From positions 1-9,915 of the forward strand of contig JAMCYN010000061.1 in the NCBI GenBank assembly GCA_023474015.1: a stretch of DNA of 9,915 bases, read 5' to 3'. The notes beneath the pieces were generated by a model. It searched no databases. It saw nothing but the letters and a program-made list of their open reading frames with translations, and was not told where the DNA came from. The DNA comes from Armatimonadota bacterium. GTDB taxonomy: Bacteria; Armatimonadota; UBA5829. Both the position numbers and the translations under genes were made by a program. Every line of letters begins with the position of its first letter. Positions within the stretch are counted from its first letter, which is position 1. Below, piece after piece: positions 1 to 8,074 of this stretch.

Positions 1-1
1 G

Positions 2-271
2 CTCCACAGCAGCGTCGCGACCTCTGACGGAAAGATGCTCTGGTTCACGAGCCCAGCCTCGCAGCAGCCACAGTCCCAGAAGACGGTCGGCACAATCGAC
101 ATATCCAGTTGGGACCCGATTGGGCACGCCACGATGAACTTCGTTGGTCTGGCGGACGGTGTGAGCGCGATTGCGGCTTATGACGCAGTGCCCGAACCAT
201 CCAGCCTGCTCTCTCTTCTCGGCCTCACAACCGGAGCGCTCGCTCTACTGCGAAGACGCACCCGAAGCTGA
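2..271 (+). CDS. PEP-CTERM sorting domain protein, 3' end only
   Basis: This is the C-terminal end of a secreted surface protein. The reading frame is already open at base 2, so the true start is upstream of the window and the ATG at 35 is probably internal. The last ~28 residues form a canonical PEP-CTERM tripartite signal: the motif VPEPSS (from base 188), a hydrophobic stretch rich in Leu, Gly and Ala, and an Arg-rich tail (RRRTRS) at the stop codon. In known systems this signal is recognised by an exosortase (EpsH/XrtA family), which cleaves and sorts the protein to the envelope or extracellular matrix. The ~60 residues before it show no domain I recognise, so the protein's own function is unknown. 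It is convergent with the three-gene minus-strand block and probably not part of that operon. The call is secure for the sorting signal only. Confidence 0.8.
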   Translation, partial: LHSSVATSDGKMLWFTSPASQQPQSQKTVGTIDISSWDPIGHATMNFVGLADGVSAIAAYDAVPEPSSLLSLLGLTTGALALLRRRTRS

Positions 272-309
272 GAAGCTGAAGAGCTGATAAAGGATGCAGC
301 CGCGGCTTC

Positions 310-373
310 GGGCGAAGCATTTGCGGCTAAGATTACAGCATTCTATCCAACTCATGGGCAAATGCTTGCGCCC
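310..373. repeat. Imperfect inverted repeat in convergent intergenic spacer
   Basis: Arms at 310-324 (GGGCGAAGCATTTGC) and 358-373 pair over 15 bp with a single unpaired G at 368. The intervening loop is 33 bases. Just upstream lie a 10-bp palindrome at 298-307 (AGCCGCGGCT) and a small GCTTC/GAAGC hairpin at 305-318 that shares bases with the first arm. It sits between two converging genes, where a bidirectional terminator would be expected, but no T-run follows either arm. A dispersed palindromic (MITE- or REP-like) repeat is therefore at least as likely. The rest of 272-489 holds no supportable gene, RNA or promoter. Confidence 0.55.
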
Positions 374-489
374 CTACACTCGACTGATTCACGTTGGGCG
401 TTTCAAGATTTCGAAAGTAATCTCTCCCAACTTTCACCGAGGCTAAAATCCCGCTTTGTGCTCTCAGACTCTTCGCTCTATGGCTCCCT

Positions 490-3400
490 TCAGAACTGCC
501 TGAATGCTGACCTCGGCTGCTGGAGTATGTAGCTCCGCTCCATCTCCTGCTTCCAATCGTATACAGTCGTACTAGCCGAAATGGGATAGGAGAACTCCAG
601 CTTCGGCGCGGACCATACGATCTTGCCGATGCCTGTAAGATTGTTCGGATCGAACTGGTATTCGAACACCTCGCCGTTAAACATCTTCGTGCCGGACTTG
701 TCGCTGCCCGAGTAGCTGTTTGTGATCAGCCAGTGCCCATTCGGCATTTCCTGGACGTTCGTCGCCGACAGCGGGACACCCAGGGACTGAACATTCGGCT
801 GCGCATCATCCCTGTCGATCATTTCGCGGTAGTCATTATCCGAGATCATCCGGACAATAGGCATATTTGGATCGTTCGTAGGCCCAGCGTCGTATACGCC
901 GTGGTTGTCGCAGATTATCAGATGCATACCGTTTTGCCGCATTATCGCCTGGAAGTATCTGGGGTTCGCAAGCGGCTGCGCGGGATTTCCGCCAGGCGTA
1001 ACGTGATCACACGCCGCGATGATTTCCCCAGGGCCCTTTCCCGTGACGATGTCGACCTGGCCGTAATCCCAGCCGCCGCCACCGCGCAACCTGCGATAAT
1101 TCAAGTCCACAATCGCGCCACCCAAACCCTGAGGGTTCGGGCTGTTGGGATCGACCCTGAAGTTGGATATGGCGGCCCAGATATCGTGGCCGCCTTGGGA
1201 CGTATTCGGATTGGGCACGACCTGCAGGCAGTCGAACACATACCGTTCAGCCTTGGACTCTGTGTTGCTGACCCAGTTTAGCTCAGGCAAGATGAACAGA
1301 CTCTGGGAGTCCGGCTCGGTGCCGGGGGTGACGATCAGCTTATCCTCGTTGAACCTGTAGACAAGGTCCAGCACGCGGCTGTTCCCCGAGTCCGCGATCA
1401 GGCAGTGGGTAACGACGGTCTGGTCGCCCTTGCTCAGCGGCTCCATCTCGGTCCAGAATATGGCGTCAGTCGGGCTGCGAATCTCAGTGGGCTGCCCCGG
1501 CCGCAGCAGGTGTTTGGGGTCGGTGAACTTGTCATAGACCCACCTGATCCAGCCGTCGGTTAGCGTGGTGCCCGCCTTCGCGCGAACCTTCTGCACGCCC
1601 ACCGAGCCGGACTTATCGATCTTGCAGACCTGGTTGGTCCCTGAATTGGTGATAAGTATCTCACCGGTCGAGATATACCGTGCCCTCGCGGGCTTGTTGA
1701 CCGGCACCGACCTGCGCGCGGGCGGCTGGTTGTCCGATGGGGGGATCGAGACCGGCACGAAGAACGAATCCACCGACCAGTTCACCTCGCCTGCCGCGTC
1801 CACCTCGACAAGACGGTTGTTGTCCGCCACAAGCGTCGTGGGGTTGGAGTAAGCATACAGCCCGTCCGGTCCCGGAACCAGCATTACGCCGTTGGATCCC
1901 GATGGAGACACATTAGCCGAACTCGGCAGCCCCCCGCCGACGTCCGACACCTTCTCGCGCCAGAGCACATACTGGGGATCCGGTTTCCAGTTCGTATTAG
2001 TCGAATCAAAAGGATCAATCGGCCCGCCCAGGCTCTCCCCGGTCTCGGCGTTGAGCGCATACAGGATGCCGTCATCCGTCTCGAAATATACCGTATCGCC
2101 GACCACCACCGGCGACGAATGTATGCCGGAACATGGGACTTTATCAAACGGCGGGACTACGTAATACCACAGCAGGTTGCTCCAACCGCTCAGGTCCACC
2201 GAATCGGTCGACAGCGATGGAATGGTCACTGGAGGCATCATAAGCTTGGCCAACGACACGCTCGGTCCCCACGTGGACCAGTCTATCGGCACTTCCACAT
2301 TGTCCAGCGACACCCACACCGGCAGCGAGGGCGAAAACGTGTTGCCGTCCACCAGCCCCAGCAGTCCGCCGCCAACGCCGCCTCGGAGCTTGGGACGGTC
2401 GAACGTGTCGAATGTTATCGTGCCCCTCTCACGGTCGATCATATTGTTGGGAACCGTCACCGCCTCGGCCGTCGGCCCAAGGCCGCTCACATTGCCGAGA
2501 AGATCGGGCTGCCAGACCTTGACCTGAAGCGGACGGTTCGTTGCCATGTCATAAAGCCGCTTCGGCGTCTTTATCGGCCTTCCGTCGGGCCCAAAGCCAC
2601 CGTTCTCATTGATTCGAATCACGAAGTCCGGGCTAGCCTTGAAGCACAGCAGCGCTCCGCGCGAGACCATTGGTCCGGACGAGTCACCCGAGACGGTCAC
2701 GAACACCTTGTCCCCGGAAACCACCGGCGAGGAAAACGATTGCGGCCGGAACATATAGTTCAGCGACTGAGCGCTCAACGGCTTTTCCACGAGAAGCCCC
2801 GGCAGAGGGACCACACCCGTCGTTATGCCCTGGAGTGCCACGGGCGGAACCCCGCTGTGTAGCATGTAGTTCCACTTGGTCTGCTGCATGGTGCCGTCGT
2901 TTTTGAGCCCGTATACGGACCCGCCGCCGCCCATCGTTACGTTCGCGTTTCCACGCACGCCGTTAACGTAAATCATGCTGTCCGGACCGAGGGCGGGAGT
3001 AGCCACAATCTCCGTCTTCATATAGCCGCTGATGTCGTTGTTGCTGTTCGAGCTCGGCTGGAGAGGCACCCTAATGCGCGGGTACTGGACAACAGTGAGG
3101 CCTCCGGCTGAAGCATAGTCCAGCGAGTAATCAGCATATACCATCGCATCCGTCGGCATCCCGCCAGTCACCTGCACGGTTATCGCTCCTCGCTTGATAT
3201 TGTCCTTATCCAGAATCCCGTTCACGATGCCGCGATTGGGAGTAACAACGATGTTCGTGGGCGTAATTCCCCTGGTCTCAATGCGAACCACGGGCGGGGG
3301 CGTCGATGATATGTTCGCATCCATGTAGGCGGTCTGGAACTCAGTATATTCTCCGGTAGCCGGTGTTGTCGCTCTCAACTTCAGCCGGTCGTTCTTCACA

Positions 3401-5136
3401 TACACAGGCACGCCGTAGATGTGGTCGTTTTGCTCCATGCCACCGACGCCTCCGACGACCGGTGGCGCCGTCGCGCACCAGTAGACCATGCCGACCACCG
3501 CCCCGCTGTTGCCGGTAGAAACGAACCCGAAGTTCGGGCCCGACTTGAGCGTCGCATTCCCTCCCGCGTTGGCGAAGTCCGATGGCATAACCCAATGCGA
3601 GGCAACGTCTGGATCATTCGAAGCATTCCAAATCTCTAGCGATGGGTTGTACGCATACAACCGCCCATCGCCCGCAGCCGTATACACCCAGCCATTGATG
3701 TAAATCGGCGGGTTGGGATGCGGGGTGGCATAGGTAGTCCACGGCGGCACAATAGGGCTGGGCTGGTCCATGAGGATTCCATTTTGGTTAGGGAACGCAT
3801 TGAGCATGTATACGTTGCCCGAGGACGACATCACCAGCACAGCTTCCACCGTCCCGTAAGGGTTGTTCGGGTTCTGAGCGGTCACTACCTCGGGAGTGGA
3901 TAGCATCCCTCCATCCCCTTGCCAAATCCAGATCACATCCTGGCCGTCATTGGTCATCCCGCCCACGCCTTGAAGACCGTCATCCGGGTTGCCGTCCTGG
4001 TCGAGGTCTTCCTGCGGCTTTACGTCAAGAGCAAAAAGTGCCCCGCCGCTGGAATAGAACGCCACGTTCTTGTAGATCACCGCGCCCGACTCACCGTTGG
4101 GCGGCGCGGGCTTGAGTGACCACATTTTAAGAAGTTCGGTGCCGCCGACCGTATCGATCGACCTGCCCGAGTGCCTGGGGTCCTTCCTGAGATCGGTCCA
4201 GGAAGATGCCCACGCCATAACGTTGTACGCAAACTTCAGGCTCGGCATATTGTGCGGATAAGGCAAGAAACACCCGCCTCCGACGAAATTCGCCGTGGCC
4301 ACAATCCTTCCGCTGCCGTAAGTGTTGGCTGCAATGCTCGTCTCACCGCCGCCGAGTTTCGATACGATCGGGAAGAGCACGTCGGTGAACAATGGCGCCT
4401 GCAGCCCTTTCCAGTCACCTGTAGACCCAAGACTGTACCCGGGATTAACCGCGCTCGCTCCCCAGCTCGCGCCAAGCATCGGGATCTCCTGATCTTCAAT
4501 CCAGTAGGGCGATGTGAGGAGTGGATGGTGGCGACTCGCGGCAATGTCACGGCCTGTCGTCGCCGTCGACTGCATGAAGTAAACATTGGGCAGAAAGAAC
4601 GTCCCTGGGGTACTCGACGGCAGGCCTAAGCCATCGGTAAATGTCAACGGGTTGCCCGTAACCCCCGAGTTGTCGACCCACAACACCCCGCCGCCATCGA
4701 CGAACCTTCTCAGCTTTTCCCTGTCCTCGTCCGCGAGTTTTACGTTGTTTGCGGCGGGCAAGTAGAGAACGTTCATGCGCGAGAGATTCCGGGCCGTTGC
4801 AAGGTTCACCTGCCAGAACAAGGGGTTCTGCTTGTCGGGTTTCTTGCCGTTTGTGTCAACGGGCGCATAGGGGTTATCGAGCGACCAGCCCGCGGGCTTC
4901 ATGCTCGTCAGGTAGTCCAAAAGATTGAACAGGTCCCCCGCCCCGCCCGCGGAGCCGAGCCCGAGCGGCTGGGTATAGTTCCCCGTGGTAGCGCCCGATC
5001 CGAGCACAACGATACCGCAGTTGACGGTCTTCCGCTTGCCTGCATACAAATACCCCGCCGCGTTCGACGGAAGCCCGGACGCAATTACAGCGGCCAGGGT
5101 TATGATAGCGGGAATAAGCCGGGAAATCCTTTTCAT
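490..5136 (-). CDS. Giant secreted beta-propeller protein, candidate PilY1-like pilus-tip protein
   Basis: A protein of about 1,548 residues; numbering below counts from the alternative ATG at 5142. Residues 3-28 are a signal peptide (KR, hydrophobic core, SNA-A cleavage site). Residues ~37-315 resemble the class I amidotransferase-like / DUF4159-type fold: LSRMNVLYLPA, then REKLRRFVDGGGVLWVD, then YGSGRIVATANFVGGG; I see no obvious catalytic triad. A DPRHSGRS linker (321-328), typical of the start of PQQ-like propellers, leads into blades near 353-375, 432-449, 479-500, 714-751, 802-839, 1005-1038 and 1074-1100, with insertions at ~610-700 and ~855-950. From ~1105 to the end the repeats look NHL-like (LIADSGNSRVLDL at 1248-1260, ILITNSGTNQVCKID at 1162-1176). 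A calcium-type loop lies at 379-387. No transmembrane anchor follows the signal peptide. It is last in the block, after prepilin-like and PilX-like genes, which suggests a PilY1-like role. Alternatively it is an unrelated secreted scaffold or BamB-like repeat protein. Coding is certain; the role is inferred. Confidence 0.85.
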   Translation of the reverse strand: MKRISRLIPAIITLAAVIASGLPSNAAGYLYAGKRKTVNCGIVVLGSGATTGNYTQPLGLGSAGGAGDLFNLLDYLTSMKPAGWSLDNPYAPVDTNGKKPDKQNPLFWQVNLATARNLSRMNVLYLPAANNVKLADEDREKLRRFVDGGGVLWVDNSGVTGNPLTFTDGLGLPSSTPGTFFLPNVYFMQSTATTGRDIAASRHHPLLTSPYWIEDQEIPMLGASWGASAVNPGYSLGSTGDWKGLQAPLFTDVLFPIVSKLGGGETSIAANTYGSGRIVATANFVGGGCFLPYPHNMPSLKFAYNVMAWASSWTDLRKDPRHSGRSIDTVGGTELLKMWSLKPAPPNGESGAVIYKNVAFYSSGGALFALDVKPQEDLDQDGNPDDGLQGVGGMTNDGQDVIWIWQGDGGMLSTPEVVTAQNPNNPYGTVEAVLVMSSSGNVYMLNAFPNQNGILMDQPSPIVPPWTTYATPHPNPPIYINGWVYTAAGDGRLYAYNPSLEIWNASNDPDVASHWVMPSDFANAGGNATLKSGPNFGFVSTGNSGAVVGMVYWCATAPPVVGGVGGMEQNDHIYGVPVYVKNDRLKLRATTPATGEYTEFQTAYMDANISSTPPPVVRIETRGITPTNIVVTPNRGIVNGILDKDNIKRGAITVQVTGGMPTDAMVYADYSLDYASAGGLTVVQYPRIRVPLQPSSNSNNDISGYMKTEIVATPALGPDSMIYVNGVRGNANVTMGGGGSVYGLKNDGTMQQTKWNYMLHSGVPPVALQGITTGVVPLPGLLVEKPLSAQSLNYMFRPQSFSSPVVSGDKVFVTVSGDSSGPMVSRGALLCFKASPDFVIRINENGGFGPDGRPIKTPKRLYDMATNRPLQVKVWQPDLLGNVSGLGPTAEAVTVPNNMIDRERGTITFDTFDRPKLRGGVGGGLLGLVDGNTFSPSLPVWVSLDNVEVPIDWSTWGPSVSLAKLMMPPVTIPSLSTDSVDLSGWSNLLWYYVVPPFDKVPCSGIHSSPVVVGDTVYFETDDGILYALNAETGESLGGPIDPFDSTNTNWKPDPQYVLWREKVSDVGGGLPSSANVSPSGSNGVMLVPGPDGLYAYSNPTTLVADNNRLVEVDAAGEVNWSVDSFFVPVSIPPSDNQPPARRSVPVNKPARARYISTGEILITNSGTNQVCKIDKSGSVGVQKVRAKAGTTLTDGWIRWVYDKFTDPKHLLRPGQPTEIRSPTDAIFWTEMEPLSKGDQTVVTHCLIADSGNSRVLDLVYRFNEDKLIVTPGTEPDSQSLFILPELNWVSNTESKAERYVFDCLQVVPNPNTSQGGHDIWAAISNFRVDPNSPNPQGLGGAIVDLNYRRLRGGGGWDYGQVDIVTGKGPGEIIAACDHVTPGGNPAQPLANPRYFQAIMRQNGMHLIICDNHGVYDAGPTNDPNMPIVRMISDNDYREMIDRDDAQPNVQSLGVPLSATNVQEMPNGHWLITNSYSGSDKSGTKMFNGEVFEYQFDPNNLTGIGKIVWSAPKLEFSYPISASTTVYDWKQEMERSYILQQPRSAFRQF
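3973..4008 (-). other. Calcium-type Asp-rich loop in the propeller protein
   Basis: Residues 379-390 read DLDQDGNPDDGL, with acidic residues at loop positions 1, 3, 5 and 9. This is the DxDxDxxxD spacing of single EF-hand-like, dockerin-like and PilY1-type calcium loops. It falls in the first propeller blade region, directly after the ALDVKP strand. Metal binding is inferred from spacing only. Confidence 0.6.
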
Positions 5137-5142
5137 GTGCAT

Positions 5143-5149
5143 TCACCTC
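5143..5149 (-). promoter_or_regulatory. Shine-Dalgarno site that decides the propeller-gene start
   Basis: The minus strand reads GAGGTGA here, directly abutting the ATG at 5142 and six bases before a second in-frame ATG at 5136. Normal Shine-Dalgarno spacing favours the second ATG, which gives the N-terminus MKRISRLIP, a standard signal-peptide start. The site lies between the stop codon of the preceding gene (5158-5160) and this start, so the two genes are probably co-transcribed and may be translationally linked. Confidence 0.7.
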
Positions 5150-5157
5150 GATCGCGA

Positions 5158-7971
5158 CTACATCACGTCGCCGAAGTAGATAAGACTGCGTGCGACGGGC
5201 AGCCTGGGGGCAATCGGAAGCGGACGGTTGTAGATATCCGTCCTTATGGGTGTCCACGGCATCGAGGGGTCCCTGAGGCTCGCGAGCGGCCAGCCCACGT
5301 GATCGTCATAAAGCAGCGTCAAGCCCTCGCCCGGGTGCGCTGTGTGTACATTACTCGATCCGTAGAACTCCGGAATCTTCCCCCATTTCGCCATCCACTC
5401 TTCCACATCGCTTATGGGCGCGGGCATATTCTCGCTCACCGCGCCGTCCACGATAATTCGAATATCCAGCGGCTGCCCAAAGAATGGGAACATAGGCCTC
5501 TCACCAGCCAGGCGCATGTTGTTATTTCCGGCATAGGCCGACTCCGTATCCGACGGGTTCGGATTGAACCAGTTACCCGGCAAAACGAAGAACGACCCCT
5601 CCTGGGCGTAGAGTACGGCCTCGATGCGAACGTCGAACGGCTGCACCGCCAGCCCGCCCAAAAGATAGTTGCTGCGTGTGTAAGTGGTCTGGTCAAGCGC
5701 AATCTGGAGCAGGTTTGCCACACCGATGCCCATGTTCATATGGGCATTCGTGATGCCGTTAAGCGGAAACACCTCGCCGATAAACGCGCTCCCGATACCC
5801 CAGCCGGGACAGTTGAAGCCCGAAGCAGGGCCGTTGAAACCCGGATCTCCTATTCCCCAGATATACTCCGGCAATCCGGGAGCGGGTATATGGCCCGGCC
5901 AAGGATTATTCAACGCCAGAATGCCACCATTTGTCGCTATATCGCTCGGGTTGAGCCAGGCGTTGATGTAGGACGAGCCATACTGGCCGGAGTGGCGGAG
6001 GAAGAGATACCAATTGCTCGGCGCGTTCGCGCCACTATCGGACTCCCACGGCCCAAGCTCAAAACCGATCCTCGGCCGACTGTCCGGTTCGTTAGTTACA
6101 ATGATGTGATATGGCGGCTGGCCGTTCTGAGCGTCCGAGCCCACGCTGTCGCTACCGATGCCGTTCTGGGGAGCAAAGAACTGGGTCGTATTAACGCAAA
6201 TGTTCTGCTTCGCCAGGAGCGCAAGCCCGCACGTGGGATCCGCGCCGCGCCATGTATCCATGCTGGTGCTCCTCCAAGCGGGATCACGATATTTGAGCAG
6301 GCTGCCTTCGATGTAGATATTTTCACCGGAAACCACCGTGAGCTGCATATTCGGCGGGAGCATTCCGCGAATGCGAACGTTGCCTTCGGCGTAGATCACG
6401 CCGTTACCTTCGATTCGCCGATTGCCGTCGCCGCCCACGGAGGGCGTCATCACCCTGCCGTAATTGCAGTCCGGGTAAGGCATTCTGATCGTCCGTCCCC
6501 AGTCCGGCCTGCGGATTCCATTGCAGTCATACCAATCCTCGCCATCGGTCCTGGTGATCCTGAAGTAATACTGCTTACGATTATTCTCCACCCTCTCGAA
6601 GTCATTCGGCTCGAGCACGATCATGACTCCCGGAGGGATGTAGAACGGCCCCTTCCAGTAGGGCGATATTGGGTTGTTCGGCTTGAGCCAGTCCGACCGA
6701 ACGGAATACCCGCCGATCAGCGTCTCGCTTTCGTCCTGACGATCCTCGGTATTGCTGATATAAATACCCCGGCCCCATCCTAGCCCACCAAGGTTAACCC
6801 ATGACCCATCCGCCGCCTGAACCCGCTCGCCGGAGTTGAGGGTCAGCAGCCGATAACGCGTGGTGGAGTTGGTGGTATCGGGCTGATCGATGAGCGGGGG
6901 CTCGATCCGCTTTATGCGCCTGGTCGCGTCGCCTATCTGGGGCCTGCTGTCTCGATAGAAACCGCCCTGGCTGCTGAATGAACCGTCATCGCTCGGGAGC
7001 AAGTTAAGCGGCCCCGTCTCGACACCGCCGTTCACGTTGAGCGCATAGAGATTCACGGGAAATGAATCCGCCAGCTTGATATCACCCGCCACCTCCACCA
7101 TATCTATCGGCGTCAGCTTACCGGCGTTATCCATGACCCCTCTCAAAAAGAGCTTTATCTCATCACTAGGAATCCCGTACCACATCAGGTTGCCGTTGAC
7201 TCTAATCGGCGCGCCTCGATAACCGAACCTGGCGTCACTTGCTTGGCCGAACTTCACGTGATAGCCCGGACACCCGAGCGGGAAGTCCGTGGAACGGTCG
7301 TCCTTGTTGGTGATAAACCGAAGATAGTCCGTCAGTCCGATGGGCTTGTAGGCCGTGATCTCGCGCCGAAGGCTTATGTTGCCGTAGGGCTTGTAGGTGG
7401 TCGGGTCGTCCTTGTCGAACACTCCGAGACGGCCTATGGACTCGATCTTGATATGCTTGGAAAGCGGGTCGCTTGGGTCGGGATTATACGACACCCGCAG
7501 CAGAAATCGGCCACCGCCCGTGGGGAATGTGGTATAACCACCGGTCGGCCCCGCGTAGCCCTGGCCGGGAGCCGCACCTGCGGGAAGTTCGGTCGGGTAA
7601 TAAGCGCGAGTCCATCGGAAATCGGGGTACTTGTCGCGTTGATATTCCCAATCCGTCGCCTCCTCCCCGAAAATACCAATCGCAGGTTTAGTGCGATCTT
7701 TAAGGCCGTCGTTATCGGGTGTAGGCCGCCAGTCGGCGCCCTCCTCGCTGGTGGTCAGCATCTTGTCGGCATATTGGACGCCGCCCTCGGCGATCTGCGC
7801 GACCTCGTCCATATTGCTGAACCGCTCAGACCTGAACAGGTTCCGAGCGACCAGTCCTATGAACACAGCCGCGACCAGAGCCACCACGAACATAACCATG
7901 ATCGCAATGACCAGCGTTTGGCCGGAGCGGCTGGAACCTATTTTGTTGGAGCGAGTATTGTTAAACACCAT
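5158..7971 (-). CDS. PilX-like pilus assembly protein, greatly enlarged
   Basis: A 937-residue protein with a basic N-terminus (SNKIGSSRSGQ) and a single strongly hydrophobic helix at about residues 19-43. This is followed by RNLFRSER and AEGGVQYADKML, the layout of PilX-type minor pilins: a membrane helix running into an amphipathic helix with small residues. It lacks the GFTLxE prepilin cleavage motif, as PilX-like proteins in other phyla often do. The remaining ~890 residues would be outside the membrane. Residues ~519-594 hold repeated short strands with Gly turns (GVIYAEGNVRIRG, then GENIYIEGSLL, then LALLAKQNICVN), resembling the DUF4900-type beta-helix found in PilX-like proteins; DVRIEAVLYAQEGSFFVLPG at 780-799 resembles its last turn. 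Proteobacterial PilX is about 200 residues, so this is several times larger. The start has only a weak ribosome site (GGTCACG); no upstream in-frame ATG, GTG or TTG lies between it and the 8001-8014 repeat arm. The downstream propeller gene follows closely. It could instead be an archaic pseudopilin or a surface protein anchored by one helix. Confidence 0.85.
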   Translation of the reverse strand: MVFNNTRSNKIGSSRSGQTLVIAIMVMFVVALVAAVFIGLVARNLFRSERFSNMDEVAQIAEGGVQYADKMLTTSEEGADWRPTPDNDGLKDRTKPAIGIFGEEATDWEYQRDKYPDFRWTRAYYPTELPAGAAPGQGYAGPTGGYTTFPTGGGRFLLRVSYNPDPSDPLSKHIKIESIGRLGVFDKDDPTTYKPYGNISLRREITAYKPIGLTDYLRFITNKDDRSTDFPLGCPGYHVKFGQASDARFGYRGAPIRVNGNLMWYGIPSDEIKLFLRGVMDNAGKLTPIDMVEVAGDIKLADSFPVNLYALNVNGGVETGPLNLLPSDDGSFSSQGGFYRDSRPQIGDATRRIKRIEPPLIDQPDTTNSTTRYRLLTLNSGERVQAADGSWVNLGGLGWGRGIYISNTEDRQDESETLIGGYSVRSDWLKPNNPISPYWKGPFYIPPGVMIVLEPNDFERVENNRKQYYFRITRTDGEDWYDCNGIRRPDWGRTIRMPYPDCNYGRVMTPSVGGDGNRRIEGNGVIYAEGNVRIRGMLPPNMQLTVVSGENIYIEGSLLKYRDPAWRSTSMDTWRGADPTCGLALLAKQNICVNTTQFFAPQNGIGSDSVGSDAQNGQPPYHIIVTNEPDSRPRIGFELGPWESDSGANAPSNWYLFLRHSGQYGSSYINAWLNPSDIATNGGILALNNPWPGHIPAPGLPEYIWGIGDPGFNGPASGFNCPGWGIGSAFIGEVFPLNGITNAHMNMGIGVANLLQIALDQTTYTRSNYLLGGLAVQPFDVRIEAVLYAQEGSFFVLPGNWFNPNPSDTESAYAGNNNMRLAGERPMFPFFGQPLDIRIIVDGAVSENMPAPISDVEEWMAKWGKIPEFYGSSNVHTAHPGEGLTLLYDDHVGWPLASLRDPSMPWTPIRTDIYNRPLPIAPRLPVARSLIYFGDVM

Positions 7972-8000
7972 ATCGTGACCATTTGCTAATTGATTATTTT

Positions 8001-8068
8001 ATATTTTATATTGAATATTGCCTATCATCATCGCGCACTATCAAGTACTCAATATAAAATATTCAATA
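8001..8068. repeat. AT-rich overlapping inverted repeats between two operon genes
   Basis: Within a 103-base AT-rich gap (7972-8074), ATATTTTATATTGA at 8001-8014 is the exact reverse complement of 8049-8062 (14 bp, 34-base spacer). A second, overlapping pair matches 8009-8019 to 8058-8068 (11 bp). On the minus strand the second copy also looks like two tandem ~14-base units, ATTTTGTATTGAAT and ATTTTATATTGAGT. The sequence sits just after the stop of the prepilin-like gene and before the PilX-like gene. It could be a weak hairpin affecting expression of the downstream genes, a promoter-bearing element, a protein-binding site or a short dispersed repeat. It lacks the GC-rich stem of a normal intrinsic terminator. 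No convincing -35/-10 pair was found. Confidence 0.6.
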
Positions 8069-8074
8069 CAAAAT

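Noticed and set aside
35..271. ATG at 35 as the start of a 78-residue PEP-CTERM protein
   Set aside because: The frame is open to the window edge, there is no ribosome site before base 35, and no signal peptide follows it, though PEP-CTERM proteins need one.
310..373. Intrinsic terminator for the converging genes
   Set aside because: The stem is plausible but the loop is 33 bases and no T-run follows on either strand, so it was annotated as a repeat rather than a terminator.
2119..2862. Plus-strand frame of 247 codons inside the propeller gene
   Set aside because: Arg/His-rich shadow translation with no motif; the opposite strand encodes clear propeller blades.
490..5136. Reading the giant protein as a PQQ-dependent dehydrogenase
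   Set aside because: Only the propeller repeat pattern is shared. The protein is far longer than these enzymes, and I see no adjacent-cysteine motif or other quinoprotein active-site residues.
5137..6783. Long plus-strand reading frame of 548 codons opposite the PilX-like gene
   Set aside because: It lies wholly antisense to convincing genes with a clear signal helix and domain-like sequence. Its translation is rich in Arg, His and Val with no motif, as expected for a shadow frame in GC-rich coding DNA.
7243..7989. Plus-strand frame of 248 codons covering the start of the PilX-like gene
   Set aside because: Shadow frame: it spans the opposite strand of a real membrane helix and ends in the AT-rich gap. 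No family is recognised.
7972..8074. Internal promoter for the PilX-like gene
   Set aside because: The AT-rich gap offers several weak -10-like hexamers (TATATT, CAATAT), but none is paired with a good -35 at 16-18 bases.
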